Source: a virus. Taken from it: a stretch of 30,957 nt of DNA. Where the stretch lies: positions 1-30,957 of the IMG/VR virus record IMGVR_UViG_3300043434_001023; one strand, written 5' to 3'. The translations under genes and the position numbers were made by a program. Each line of letters starts with the position of its first letter. Within the stretch, counting starts at the first letter, position 1. Under the pieces are notes generated by a model that saw only the letters and a list, made by a program, of their open reading frames with translations, ran no database searches and was not told where the DNA came from. Below are positions 9,081 to 16,170 of this stretch, piece after piece.

Positions 9081-9857
9081 TTAATCTTGATTAAATGCAC
9101 TGAAAATATCAGTCAATGTTTTTTCAACATCTGGATTATTTTCTGCTAGATTTTTCAATCCATTACTTTTTGTAAGTTTGCTTTTTTCTGAAGTTGCTTT
9201 TGGAGTAACTTGATCTTTGTTTCTCCAACGTTCAAATTCAATTTGTGCTGCCATATGATCTGCATGATGCAAAACAATTGGCAAATTTGTTTTCAATTTG
9301 GCTTGTGCCGAACGAGCTACAAAGTATGGTTTATTTGCATCATCATACATACCATCGTGAATCTTAATTGCTTGATATTCTGTCCAAGACAGTTTTACAT
9401 CAAACTCTTGTAGCAACCAAATTGAAAGATCTGGTACCATAGTGAATGGAATATTTTCATTGTGCTTATACATCTTGTTTTGGTTCTTGCGATGCCAATC
9501 CGATGTTTCTACTTGATATACTTCATTGCCTTCACCCGGGAATCCTACTTTACCTAAATCATGATGCATTGCTGCAAAACGAAGTTCTTCTAAAGTATAG
9601 CCAGACATATCTGCTCCCATTTCGGACCAAGATTTATAAAGCTTTTCAGCACACGCAATAACACGAAGTACATGATCTACATACCCACCTGCAAATGCAT
9701 TATGAAAATGAGCCATCGAAGATGCTGGCATCATAGCCATTCTATCTTCAAATGCATCATACATCTGATTGAGTTGATCTTTACGGGTTGGAAAATATGT
9801 ATTTACCGCTTGGCGATATTCTTCCCAATTTGATTTGATTTTTTCTGCTTCTAACAT
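9081..9857 (-). CDS. HD-superfamily phosphohydrolase
   Basis: The 258-residue protein carries metal-binding His/Asp motifs of the HD superfamily. His62 lies in YVDHVLRV, and the HHD signature is at residues 98-100 (FAAMHHDLGKVGFP). Two further His-containing stretches follow (YQAIKIHDGMYD and LPIVLHHADHMAAQ). These fit metal-dependent nucleotidase or nucleotide phosphohydrolase enzymes. Substrate cannot be told from sequence. The start is placed at 9857 (MLEAEKIKSNWEEY) because an upstream extension would overlap the zinc-ribbon gene. It sits between that gene and a small membrane protein. Confidence 0.8.
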   Translation of the reverse strand: MLEAEKIKSNWEEYRQAVNTYFPTRKDQLNQMYDAFEDRMAMMPASSMAHFHNAFAGGYVDHVLRVIACAEKLYKSWSEMGADMSGYTLEELRFAAMHHDLGKVGFPGEGNEVYQVETSDWHRKNQNKMYKHNENIPFTMVPDLSIWLLQEFDVKLSWTEYQAIKIHDGMYDDANKPYFVARSAQAKLKTNLPIVLHHADHMAAQIEFERWRNKDQVTPKATSEKSKLTKSNGLKNLAENNPDVEKTLTDIFSAFNQD

Positions 9858-9874
9858 AAATTTATTATTAGAAA

Positions 9875-10036
9875 TTATTTTCGTACTTCCAAATGTTTGC
9901 CTGCAACTAACTTCGATGTACATTCCCAACACGTAACTGCGGTTGCTTTTTCATCTACACGTTGGCAAATGGTATCACAATATTTACATTGTAATTTTTT
10001 ATACCCCTTTGGGGGTGGAGTGGATTTTGCTCTCAT
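9875..10036 (-). CDS. Small zinc-ribbon protein (53 aa)
   Basis: A 53-residue frame starts MRAKSTPPPKGYKKLQCKYC. It has two CxxC knuckles: C17-x2-C20 plus C24, and C36-x2-C39 (TCWECT). This spacing fits a one-zinc ribbon or rubredoxin-like knuckle. The N-terminus is basic and Pro-rich. Such small proteins often bind nucleic acid or RNA polymerase, but the partner is unknown. It ends 17 nt before the HD gene start and begins 13 nt after the 60-aa gene upstream, so it is probably in the same transcript. Confidence 0.7.
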   Translation of the reverse strand: MRAKSTPPPKGYKKLQCKYCDTICQRVDEKATAVTCWECTSKLVAGKHLEVRK

Positions 10037-10049
10037 TTAAAAAAAAGAT

Positions 10050-10232
10050 TTATTCGCGGTCGATATAGTATTTTGCAGATTCTAATTTTTTCATTGCACG
10101 TGCTAAATTATCCAATATTGAATCTTTATCAGCTTTACCTTCAGTAATTGAGCGGCCGGCCATTTTGATAATTTCATATGCATCTTCTAAATCATCAGTA
10201 ACTTTGTTTTTGTATTTATAATACGCTTTCAT
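10050..10232 (-). CDS. Small helical hypothetical protein (60 aa)
   Basis: The 60-residue protein is charged and helical (DLEDAYEIIKMAG, LARAMKKLESAKYYIDRE). No family was recognised. It has an AAAGG-type ribosome-binding sequence 8 nt before the ATG and an AATATTTATTA-type motif further upstream at 10267-10277, so it probably heads the transcript into the zinc-ribbon and HD genes. Confidence 0.6.
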   Translation of the reverse strand: MKAYYKYKNKVTDDLEDAYEIIKMAGRSITEGKADKDSILDNLARAMKKLESAKYYIDRE

Positions 10233-10266
10233 AATAACCTTTATTAATTTATATTAATATTATATA

Positions 10267-10277
10267 TAATAAATATA
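10267..10277 (-). promoter_or_regulatory. ATATTTATTA late motif
   Basis: The minus strand reads TATATTTATTA, about 35 nt before the ATG at 10232 and abutting the end of the UvdE gene. It fits the late-motif family, though the region is very AT-rich and chance matches are likely. Confidence 0.35.
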
Positions 10278-11303
10278 TCATGATAAAATTAATGCTGTTT
10301 TTTGACAACATTCTAAATTTAATTGCATTAACGATTGCTCCTTAGCCTTAGCCTCAACCATAATATCTAAATCAGCTACACCGTATGTATTCGGAGTTGC
10401 TAAAATAAAGTCGGCATGAGCCTGCTCCTTGATCTTGGTAAATTCTTTGTATTGTTTGTGGAAGGTGGGCCATTTCGGCAAATCCTCCATTGCAATGTTA
10501 TGATGTTTAAACATTCGTTCTATAAGGGTTTGAGCCTCTCTACGACGGGATTCACTGTAATGGGTACATTGGGTTACACCGTACTTAGTCCACGTCTCGC
10601 GTGCTAAGAAGAATGCTTCTTCTTCGGATAAGTCACCGGTATTGAAAGTATGATGCCAATAGTCAAATGTAATTGGAATACCAATCTCAACATGAAGCAT
10701 TTTATGCAATTCTCGTACGGAATACATAGATGCCTTATCATCATTTTCGATAACTAACCGAGCCTTAACGGAATCTGATAAACGATCATAGTTGTGCAAC
10801 CATCTTGCAATAGTGCTAGGCTTATCACCATATGTAGAACCTACGTGAATATTGATCTTGTTTTCGAAGCTAGGTGCAAAACCCATAAGATCGAAGAGCT
10901 CAGAGTGTCGTTCAAGACTAACGATGCTATTATCAACAACCGCTGCATCAGGACTACCTAAGATATGAAACGGACCAGGGTGCGTTGTAATGCGATGTCC
11001 ATGCGCCTTGGCATAATCACCTGCGGCACGAAGATGCTGTGCAATAAGAGCAATATCCGGCAAATCTGCAAGCTCATAATGGTTCCAACGAGGGAAGAGC
11101 TCAGATCCTAAACGAAACAAGCGAATGCCATTACGTTCATTCCATTGCAGAATAGTCAACAAGTCGCGAGCATTGGCAAGAGCAATGTCGGATGCAAGTT
11201 GCAAACCGCCTAATTTAAATTTGCGATCAATCATGGTGCGACCGGTACGAATACCTTGAGACGACAACTCCATGTTGATACAAGCATAGCCATAACGTAT
11301 CAT
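10278..11303 (-). CDS. uvsE: UV-damage endonuclease, UvdE/UvsE family
   Basis: The 341-residue protein matches the UvdE TIM-barrel family along most of its length. Visible motifs include GYACINMEL near the N-terminus (residues 5-13), FRLGSELFP (63-71), THPGPFHIL (107-115), INIHVGSTYGDK (150-161), LVIENDD (183-189) and FDYWHH (213-218). The metal-binding His, Glu and Asp residues in these motifs are present. UvdE nicks DNA 5' of UV photoproducts and other lesions, starting an alternative excision repair. For a phage this would protect the genome under light. Base composition is visibly more GC-rich than its neighbours, which suggests separate acquisition. A TTTTG-N19-TATAATAT promoter lies upstream. 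Confidence 0.92.
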   Translation of the reverse strand: MIRYGYACINMELSSQGIRTGRTMIDRKFKLGGLQLASDIALANARDLLTILQWNERNGIRLFRLGSELFPRWNHYELADLPDIALIAQHLRAAGDYAKAHGHRITTHPGPFHILGSPDAAVVDNSIVSLERHSELFDLMGFAPSFENKINIHVGSTYGDKPSTIARWLHNYDRLSDSVKARLVIENDDKASMYSVRELHKMLHVEIGIPITFDYWHHTFNTGDLSEEEAFFLARETWTKYGVTQCTHYSESRRREAQTLIERMFKHHNIAMEDLPKWPTFHKQYKEFTKIKEQAHADFILATPNTYGVADLDIMVEAKAKEQSLMQLNLECCQKTALILS

Positions 11304-11314
11304 AGGATTTTTTT

Positions 11315-11346
11315 ATATTATATGAAATTTTTTGCAAGAATCAAAA
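11315..11346 (-). promoter_or_regulatory. Bacteroidetes-type promoter for the UvdE gene
   Basis: On the minus strand, TTTTG (11342-11346) is followed after 19 nt by TATAATAT (11315-11322). The context TTTCATATAATATAA is identical to that in the promoter of the candidate small RNA at 29305. The ATG follows 11 nt later. Confidence 0.5.
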
Positions 11347-11369
11347 TAATGTTATTTTTAATTATTTAC

Positions 11370-11379
11370 ATATTTATAA
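11370..11379 (+). promoter_or_regulatory. ATATTTATAA late motif, plus strand
   Basis: ATATTTATAA lies 27 nt before the ATG at 11407. It is one of two plus-strand copies, each upstream of a gene with the shared RFGxKNL N-terminus. Confidence 0.45.
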
Positions 11380-11406
11380 CAAAGATTTCACCTTAAAGAT
11401 AACTAT

Positions 11407-12717
11407 ATGAAAAATTTAGAACAACGTTTAGCAGAAAATATGATCCGGTTTGGAGCTAAAAATTTATCATGGATAGATGAATTTATTTTATCGGAACAAA
11501 ATGGTATTGATATTGGTAGCAAAAGTGGTACTGCATTTGTAGGTAAAAAATCTGCATCTGATACAGCACCTGATCGAGAATTTGATGAAAAAAATTACGA
11601 TATTCCATATGGCAATTATACCGGAGAACAATGGGTTTCGATGTTAGCTACAAATAAACAAATATACGGATTCGATATTGTTAACCAAGTAAAATTAATG
11701 GAAAGTTTAATGGATCCAGGTTCTTTACAAAATTGGAAACAACTAAAAACAGATCCAAAAAATGTAAAGTATGGAGTTGCTGCAATTGCATATTTTGAAA
11801 AAACGCAACCAAAAATGAAATGGACTAATGTATTTGTCGGGTCAGAAGAATTCATAACTAAAATGAAAACTGAAGGCGGTAGTATGGATTGGCAAAAAGA
11901 TATCAGTTTTCCATTAGCATTTCCATCAAACCCAAATCGTCAATATTTTGATGACAATACAGCAATTATTCGCGATGAATTCAAAAGTGAAGTTGATTTT
12001 TTCATTCAATCAATTCAGCGTGCTGCTGCAGATGCTAAAATTACAGATCCTGAATTTTACTTGTTAAAATTGTCAGTAACTACCTCATCGAGTCGATTCC
12101 GTAATACTGGCGTTGCTGCAGATAAAACATGGTTACAACTTTCACAAGAACGTGCAAATGCAGCTAGCGCTTATGTAGTTGAACGTATGAAAGCTGCGGG
12201 TATTTTTGTAGGCAAGAGTCCTAATGGTAAATATGAAACTCAATACATTATCAATCCTAAAGGCTCACACGGAGATGGTACAACTGGTCCAAACCCTCCG
12301 GCACCTACACCATTTAATACAGATGGCAGACAAACATGGAGTTGTGCTGATACAAATCAACAAATATGTACAATAAAGAATAGAAACGATTTTGGTACGC
12401 CGAAACCAGATAAATCAGCATATGATGAATTCAAATATGTTATTGTAACAGTTGATTTAGTAATGAAAAATAAATTAGTTCCATCAACAGCCGGAGAAGC
12501 GCAACAACCAGATGCAAGTCAAGAAATAAAAAGCAATTTATATACAATTGAATTTTATCGCAAACAAAAAGGAATTAAAATACCATATTGGTATCCTACA
12601 ATTGATGTAAACTTTAAAAAATTAAATTTAGATAATAAATGGAATCAATTTGTTAATAAAGTTACCCCAGGTGCTGTAGCTCCTCAAAGATCGATTGATT
12701 GTTTCTTTAAAGATTAA
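11407..12717 (+). CDS. Putative packaged/virion protein with OmpA-like segment and targeting peptide
   Basis: The 436-residue protein starts MKNLEQRLAENMIRFGAKNL. Leu8-Ala9-Glu10 sits where T4 capsid-targeting peptides are cleaved (I/L-x-E), though Asn rather than Ala or Gly follows. The LAENMxRFGxKNL segment recurs in the gene at 13415. Residues 195-270 resemble an OmpA-like fold: IDxxx-type strand, then TWLQLSQERANAASAYVVER, the usual 'LS..RA..V..YL' helix. Peptidoglycan binding would follow if true. The C-terminal third has two Cys (SCADTNQQIC) and is beta-rich. It stands alone on the plus strand and ends in a strong terminator. Confidence 0.65.
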   Translation: MKNLEQRLAENMIRFGAKNLSWIDEFILSEQNGIDIGSKSGTAFVGKKSASDTAPDREFDEKNYDIPYGNYTGEQWVSMLATNKQIYGFDIVNQVKLMESLMDPGSLQNWKQLKTDPKNVKYGVAAIAYFEKTQPKMKWTNVFVGSEEFITKMKTEGGSMDWQKDISFPLAFPSNPNRQYFDDNTAIIRDEFKSEVDFFIQSIQRAAADAKITDPEFYLLKLSVTTSSSRFRNTGVAADKTWLQLSQERANAASAYVVERMKAAGIFVGKSPNGKYETQYIINPKGSHGDGTTGPNPPAPTPFNTDGRQTWSCADTNQQICTIKNRNDFGTPKPDKSAYDEFKYVIVTVDLVMKNKLVPSTAGEAQQPDASQEIKSNLYTIEFYRKQKGIKIPYWYPTIDVNFKKLNLDNKWNQFVNKVTPGAVAPQRSIDCFFKD

Positions 12718-12735
12718 AATGAATAAACAGTAGTA

Positions 12736-12765
12736 ATGGGGTAGCTAATAACTACCCCATTTTTT
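12736..12765 (+). terminator. Rho-independent terminator (9-bp stem)
   Basis: A perfect 9-bp stem (ATGGGGTAG / CTACCCCAT) with a 7-nt loop is followed by TTTTT, 19 nt after the stop at 12717. It lies between convergent genes and has a near copy at 14095-14125. Confidence 0.9.
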
Positions 12766-12769
12766 ATGT

Positions 12770-13327
12770 TTAATTAGTTGGCCATAAAAAAACTGTAACG
12801 CCTGAATACATAACATATGTTGTAGTATAAGTAGTGTTAGTATTAGGAAATGTATGAGTTATAGTTGTTTGACTTACACTAACCGCAATACCATATTGAG
12901 TATAATCACCAAGCAACATGTTCTTGTTATGTCCCGGACTTGCTTTCCATTGTTCAAAAAGTTGATTTGCAATATCTTTGCTTGATGGATTATTATCATT
13001 AAAAAATTCTGCAGCATTCTCACCGGTTGTAAAATTTTCAGCTGTTACTGCGTTAGCTTCTTCCAATCGATCACTAACACGCGGAAACTCTGGATGAATA
13101 TGTCCGATAATAGCTTTTATTTGATCATTTTCAACACGCAACGTCGATGCTAAATAATCAGATTGAATCTTTGCAGCCTTTTGAGCATCTGCATTTGTTT
13201 TAAGAGGAGCAACACCATGCTCGGCTCTATGAGCATTTATCAATTTAGTAAATTCTGCTTGAATCTCAGCATTATTAACCTGAGTAAATGCAACGAATGG
13301 AAATAAGATAACTAATAGCTTTTTCAT
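12770..13327 (-). CDS. Secreted CAP-domain (SCP/PR-1-like) protein
   Basis: The 185-residue protein has a signal peptide (MKKLLVILFPFVAFTQ, cut near residue 16). Residues 24-160 form a CAP domain. Visible motifs are LINAHRAEHGVAPL at the first helix, GHIH (75-78), GENAAEFF (102-109), and the signature QWKASPGHNKNML (126-138) followed by YTQYGIAV. The putative cavity residues His75, Glu103, Glu125 and His133 are all present. Bacterial CAP proteins are secreted and mostly of unknown activity. In a phage this is a cargo gene that may alter the host envelope. It has its own TTG-N20-TATATTAA promoter and an AAGAGAGATG start region. Confidence 0.85.
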   Translation of the reverse strand: MKKLLVILFPFVAFTQVNNAEIQAEFTKLINAHRAEHGVAPLKTNADAQKAAKIQSDYLASTLRVENDQIKAIIGHIHPEFPRVSDRLEEANAVTAENFTTGENAAEFFNDNNPSSKDIANQLFEQWKASPGHNKNMLLGDYTQYGIAVSVSQTTITHTFPNTNTTYTTTYVMYSGVTVFLWPTN

Positions 13328-13345
13328 CTCTCTTATTTTATACTA

Positions 13346-13376
13346 TTAATATAATTAATCTTTTTCACAAATCCAA
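13346..13376 (-). promoter_or_regulatory. Bacteroidetes-type promoter of the CAP-protein gene
   Basis: TTG (13374-13376) is followed by exactly 20 nt, then TATATTAA (13346-13353) on the minus strand. The 25 bases at 13329-13353 are identical to those at 14546-14570 upstream of the other secreted-protein gene. Confidence 0.6.
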
Positions 13377-13388
13377 ATATTTATATAA
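13375..13388 (+). promoter_or_regulatory. AATATTTATATAA late motif, plus strand
   Basis: AAATATTTATATAA lies about 27 nt before the ATG at 13415, with TTTAAGGA in between as a ribosome-binding sequence. It touches the divergent promoter of the CAP gene. Confidence 0.45.
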
Positions 13389-13414
13389 AAAAATAAGTAA
13401 CCTTTAAGGACAAT

Positions 13415-14080
13415 ATGAAAAATAAATTAGCAGAGAATATGCTTAGATTTGGCGTAAAGAATTTACAAGAATCTGACATTAAAAAAATTGAAGAAGCTGC
13501 ATTAAATGAACAAATATCAAATTTGGAATCTGCATTTCAAGACCCTAGAATAAAACAAACTTCAGAACCTTCGCAACAAAATCAAATAATTTGGCAAAAT
13601 TTAATTTCATATTATTCTAGCGGCGTAGTTGGAAAGCAAGCTGTTGGTTGGGCGAAAACGGCACAATTCGGCGCACAATATAATTTTCAAGATCAATCAC
13701 AAACATTAGCATTAACTGGCGTAACTGCACCGGTAGCAAATTTTCCGATTGTAGAAACATATAAAGGAAAAAATCACATCTTAATGAAAGGCGGTCAAGT
13801 TGAAGAAGGCGATTTAGATTGTATTTTTATTTGTAGTGAAAAAATGACTATAGCTGGTCCTAATGGTAATCAGGGAACAATGTATCCATTATCATATGAT
13901 CCGAATGCTAAACTAACAATTGATGAATATAAATTAAAAGGTCTGCCAATGAAAGCACACTTTCGTATTATAGGAAATAAAGTATACTATTTTCCAAATG
14001 TATATGGCGCATATGCACCTAAAAATGAAATAATGACACCAATTGCAGATAAATCAATTTTATCAACACTAAATGCATAG
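13415..14080 (+). CDS. Putative packaged/virion protein with RFGxKNL N-terminus (221 aa)
   Basis: The protein has 221 residues and starts MKNKLAENMLRFGVKNLQES. The LAENMxRFGxKNL segment is shared with the 436-aa protein at 11407, while the rest of the two proteins does not look alike. Leu5-Ala6-Glu7 may be a T4-type prohead protease site. The remainder is beta-rich (residues 75-215) with no recognised domain and no signal peptide. It is on the plus strand, between two minus-strand secreted-protein genes, and ends in a terminator nearly identical to that of the 436-aa gene. This suggests the two genes arose from a common cassette. Confidence 0.65.
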   Translation: MKNKLAENMLRFGVKNLQESDIKKIEEAALNEQISNLESAFQDPRIKQTSEPSQQNQIIWQNLISYYSSGVVGKQAVGWAKTAQFGAQYNFQDQSQTLALTGVTAPVANFPIVETYKGKNHILMKGGQVEEGDLDCIFICSEKMTIAGPNGNQGTMYPLSYDPNAKLTIDEYKLKGLPMKAHFRIIGNKVYYFPNVYGAYAPKNEIMTPIADKSILSTLNA

Positions 14081-14094
14081 TTAAAAATATAGAA

Positions 14095-14125
14095 ATGGGG
14101 TAAGCTAATAACTACCCCATTTTTA
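14095..14125 (+). terminator. Rho-independent terminator (8-bp stem), near copy of 12736-12765
   Basis: ATGGGGTA pairs with TACCCCAT across a 10-nt loop, followed by TTTTT. The loop shares GCTAATAAC with the terminator at 12736. Confidence 0.88.
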
Positions 14126-14130
14126 CTGTA

Positions 14131-14544
14131 CTAATAAATAGAAAAGCTTTCAAAGTATTCAACAGATGTTTGGTTTTCTGTTTGAACGAAATAATAACAA
14201 AATATTAAATAACTATCGATACCTCTAATCAAATTGCTTGAATCCTTAAGTAAAACTTTAAATCCATCGCCAACCAATTCTCGAATAATTTCTACAGTGC
14301 CATTAGAAATATTTTCGCCATTTTCATATTCAATAAATGTATTATTAGAAAAATTAATAATAAATCTTTTTGAAATTTTTAAAGTATCACTGATATAAGA
14401 TGGATTTTTGATAACATCATATGGTGTCGTAGTTAATGAATCTTTATTGAAAGTAATAACTTCATACACATTAATGATTTTCAATTGAGCATTACTTGCA
14501 AATGCTATAACCACGAAGATTGTAGAAAGGAATAAATTTTTCAT
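14131..14544 (-). CDS. Secreted/periplasmic hypothetical protein (137 aa)
   Basis: The protein has 137 residues with a clear signal peptide: MKNLFLSTIFVVIAFASNAQ, cleaved probably after NAQ, an ending very common in Bacteroidetes exported proteins. The mature part is beta-rich (LKIINVYEVITF, RFIINFSNNTFIEYENGE), of small lipocalin-like length, but no family was recognised. It has its own promoter and a start region (AAGAGATATG) of the early type. Like the CAP gene it appears to be cargo acting on the host envelope. Confidence 0.7.
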   Translation of the reverse strand: MKNLFLSTIFVVIAFASNAQLKIINVYEVITFNKDSLTTTPYDVIKNPSYISDTLKISKRFIINFSNNTFIEYENGENISNGTVEIIRELVGDGFKVLLKDSSNLIRGIDSYLIFCYYFVQTENQTSVEYFESFSIY

Positions 14545-14562
14545 ATCTCTTATTTTATACTA

Positions 14563-14593
14563 TTAATATAAGAAGAAAAATTCAAACGTCCAA
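14563..14593 (-). promoter_or_regulatory. Bacteroidetes-type promoter of the 137-aa secreted protein
   Basis: TTG (14591-14593) is followed by exactly 20 nt, then TATATTAA (14563-14570). The -7 region and leader match those of the CAP gene base for base over 25 nt. Confidence 0.6.
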
Positions 14594-14600
14594 CCAAATC

Positions 14601-15161
14601 CTAATCTTTTTTAACAAAACCATTCAAAAAGTTGCGTTGCTTTTCTATTGCAGAGTCGAGTTCAGTATTTCCTCGTTTTTTTCTATCTCCTGCAGTATTT
14701 CCATTAGCGCTAGGTTGAACAACATCTTTTCCCTTAACGTTAGATTTGGTTGATTTAACTCCTTTAGTATTCTTTGCAGATACGCGTTTGCTAACTCCAG
14801 ATGTGCTTCCGCTTTGTACCTCTGTCCTTCGGGTGTCGATAAAAAGCTCTGAATAAGTGCTTGAGTGTCCGGTTTGGATGCGTGTAATGAGCTCATCTCG
14901 TCCAATTGATCTAGTTTCGTCGTATCGGATGTATCCTGTTGTATACGCAGTTTTGTAGGTTTTAATTTCAATGCCGCAAGGATAGCGTACATTGTTTTCT
15001 TCAACCGTATACTGAATACCCCAATTTGTTGTTTTAAAGAAAGTAACATAACCGTATTTTTTAGAACCCAACCAAGAAAAGAATACTGGATCTCCTTGTT
15101 TGAATTGAGGTTTATCAAATTGTTTTTGAATGTTTTCTGGAACGTTTGATTTTTTTGCCAT
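14601..15161 (-). CDS. Hypothetical basic protein with SH3/Tudor-like N-terminus (186 aa)
   Basis: Residues 17-70 of this 186-residue protein (FKQGDPVFFSWLGSKKYGYV, then NWGIQYTVEENN) look like a small SH3/Tudor-like barrel of the kind found in short chaperone- or nucleic-acid-associated proteins. Residues 110-165 are Ser, Lys and Gly-rich and probably disordered. The last 20 residues are helical. The start overlaps the stop of the upstream 143-aa gene by one base. Function unknown. Confidence 0.6.
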   Translation of the reverse strand: MAKKSNVPENIQKQFDKPQFKQGDPVFFSWLGSKKYGYVTFFKTTNWGIQYTVEENNVRYPCGIEIKTYKTAYTTGYIRYDETRSIGRDELITRIQTGHSSTYSELFIDTRRTEVQSGSTSGVSKRVSAKNTKGVKSTKSNVKGKDVVQPSANGNTAGDRKKRGNTELDSAIEKQRNFLNGFVKKD

Positions 15162-15592
15162 TAATTAAGACATAATGTTGATACTTGATTAATTATCTTG
15201 AAGATGCGAATATATCTTGTTACTTTGTCTTTGCGAAACATTTTTTCCATGTTTTTGTCTCGAGTCAAAATATATCCTGCTTCAACGAATTGTAATGCAA
15301 TATGCCGGACAGCACGCAAACTATTAGATTCAATCAAAATATTTTCATCATCGATCATTACATCGACTCGATCTGAATCTGCAGGTACGTCTTCATTTTT
15401 TTGAGAAATTGAATTATCTTCAATAGAATCCTTAATGCTACCAAAGAACCCAGATAAATCTATAGAATTCTTCGGCAGCACTGCGGCCTCATACATATCA
15501 AAGAAATAGTTAAGTTGATCTACCGAATCCAATTGCATAAAGTAATTATATTCGAATTTACTAACAAAAATATTATCAAATATGGTTTTCAT
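15161..15592 (-). CDS. Hypothetical protein (143 aa)
   Basis: The 143-residue protein starts MKTIFDNIFVSKFEYNYFMQ. It has an acidic middle (SISQKNEDVPADSDRVDVMID) and a C-terminal helix-strand region (LRAVRHIALQFVEAGYIL). No domain was recognised. The 5' end overlaps the 58-aa gene by 17 nt and the 3' end overlaps the 186-aa gene by one base. Confidence 0.6.
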   Translation of the reverse strand: MKTIFDNIFVSKFEYNYFMQLDSVDQLNYFFDMYEAAVLPKNSIDLSGFFGSIKDSIEDNSISQKNEDVPADSDRVDVMIDDENILIESNSLRAVRHIALQFVEAGYILTRDKNMEKMFRKDKVTRYIRIFKIINQVSTLCLN

Positions 15593-15752
15593 GGTCTTCG
15601 AGCCTTTTTATTACAAACAATTCATCGATTATGTCTTCAGAAAGTACTTTTATTTCTGAAATCATTTCTCGTGCCTCGTCCAAACTCGTTGCCATTACAC
15701 GACCAATTGGTTCACATTTTGTATCTGACTTATAATGAAAAATGTAGATCAT
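15576..15752 (-). CDS. Small hypothetical protein (58 aa)
   Basis: A 58-residue frame begins MIYIFHYKSDTKCEPIGRVM and ends LEDHENHI. An AAAAGG ribosome-binding sequence lies 8 nt before the ATG and a TATATTTATAA motif about 19 nt before it. It overlaps the 143-aa gene by 17 nt. The fold looks like a small beta-alpha protein with a mid-helix (TSLDEAREMISEIK). Function unknown. Confidence 0.6.
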   Translation of the reverse strand: MIYIFHYKSDTKCEPIGRVMATSLDEAREMISEIKVLSEDIIDELFVIKRLEDHENHI

Positions 15753-15770
15753 ATCGGACCTTTTATTTAA

Positions 15771-15780
15771 TTATAAATAT
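15771..15780 (-). promoter_or_regulatory. ATATTTATAA late motif
   Basis: The minus strand reads CTATATTTATAA about 19 nt before the ATG at 15752, overlapping the end of the upstream gene. AAAAGG lies between motif and start. Confidence 0.45.
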
Positions 15781-16163
15781 AGTCCTAATTCATATCCTCG
15801 ATTCGTTGATTGATATGCTTCTGCAATTGTATCATTTAATTTAGAAACTTCATGTTTTGCTAACATTACAACGCGGCCTTTAATGTCGACAGCAAAGGTA
15901 TCTGTTTTCTTTGGCTTTGATGCATACATATTTGCAGTCAATGTATCCATTGTCTTTGCGTAAGAGATTAAATCTTTATAACGCATTTGAATTTTTTGGC
16001 CTGCAACTTGCAAAGTGCCAATTGCACAATTCATTGGATCTGTTTTAAAATTTTCTTCTGAAATTTTGTCTTCGAAGACAAAATCTAAATTAGTCCAAGT
16101 TTCTCCATAACGATTAGCAATTTTCTCAGAAATAGCCCATGGTTGATTAATACTTTTTAACAT
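15771..16163 (-). CDS. Hypothetical protein (130 aa)
   Basis: The 130-residue protein starts MLKSINQPWAISEKIANRYG. It has a C-terminal helix (HEVSKLNDTIAEAYQSTNRG). A Met/Lys-rich middle (KIQMRYKDLISYAKTMDTL) is helical. No family recognised. It follows the methyltransferase gene after 7 nt, so it is probably co-transcribed. Confidence 0.6.
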   Translation of the reverse strand: MLKSINQPWAISEKIANRYGETWTNLDFVFEDKISEENFKTDPMNCAIGTLQVAGQKIQMRYKDLISYAKTMDTLTANMYASKPKKTDTFAVDIKGRVVMLAKHEVSKLNDTIAEAYQSTNRGYELGLYL

Positions 16164-16170
16164 TTGTTTT

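Noticed and set aside
14645-15118. A 157-codon frame overlapping the 186-aa protein in another frame on the same strand
   Set aside because: Its second half looks protein-like, but it lies wholly inside the 186-aa frame, which has coupled junctions on its upstream side. No start signal was seen for the second frame. Overprinting cannot be ruled out but is not supported.
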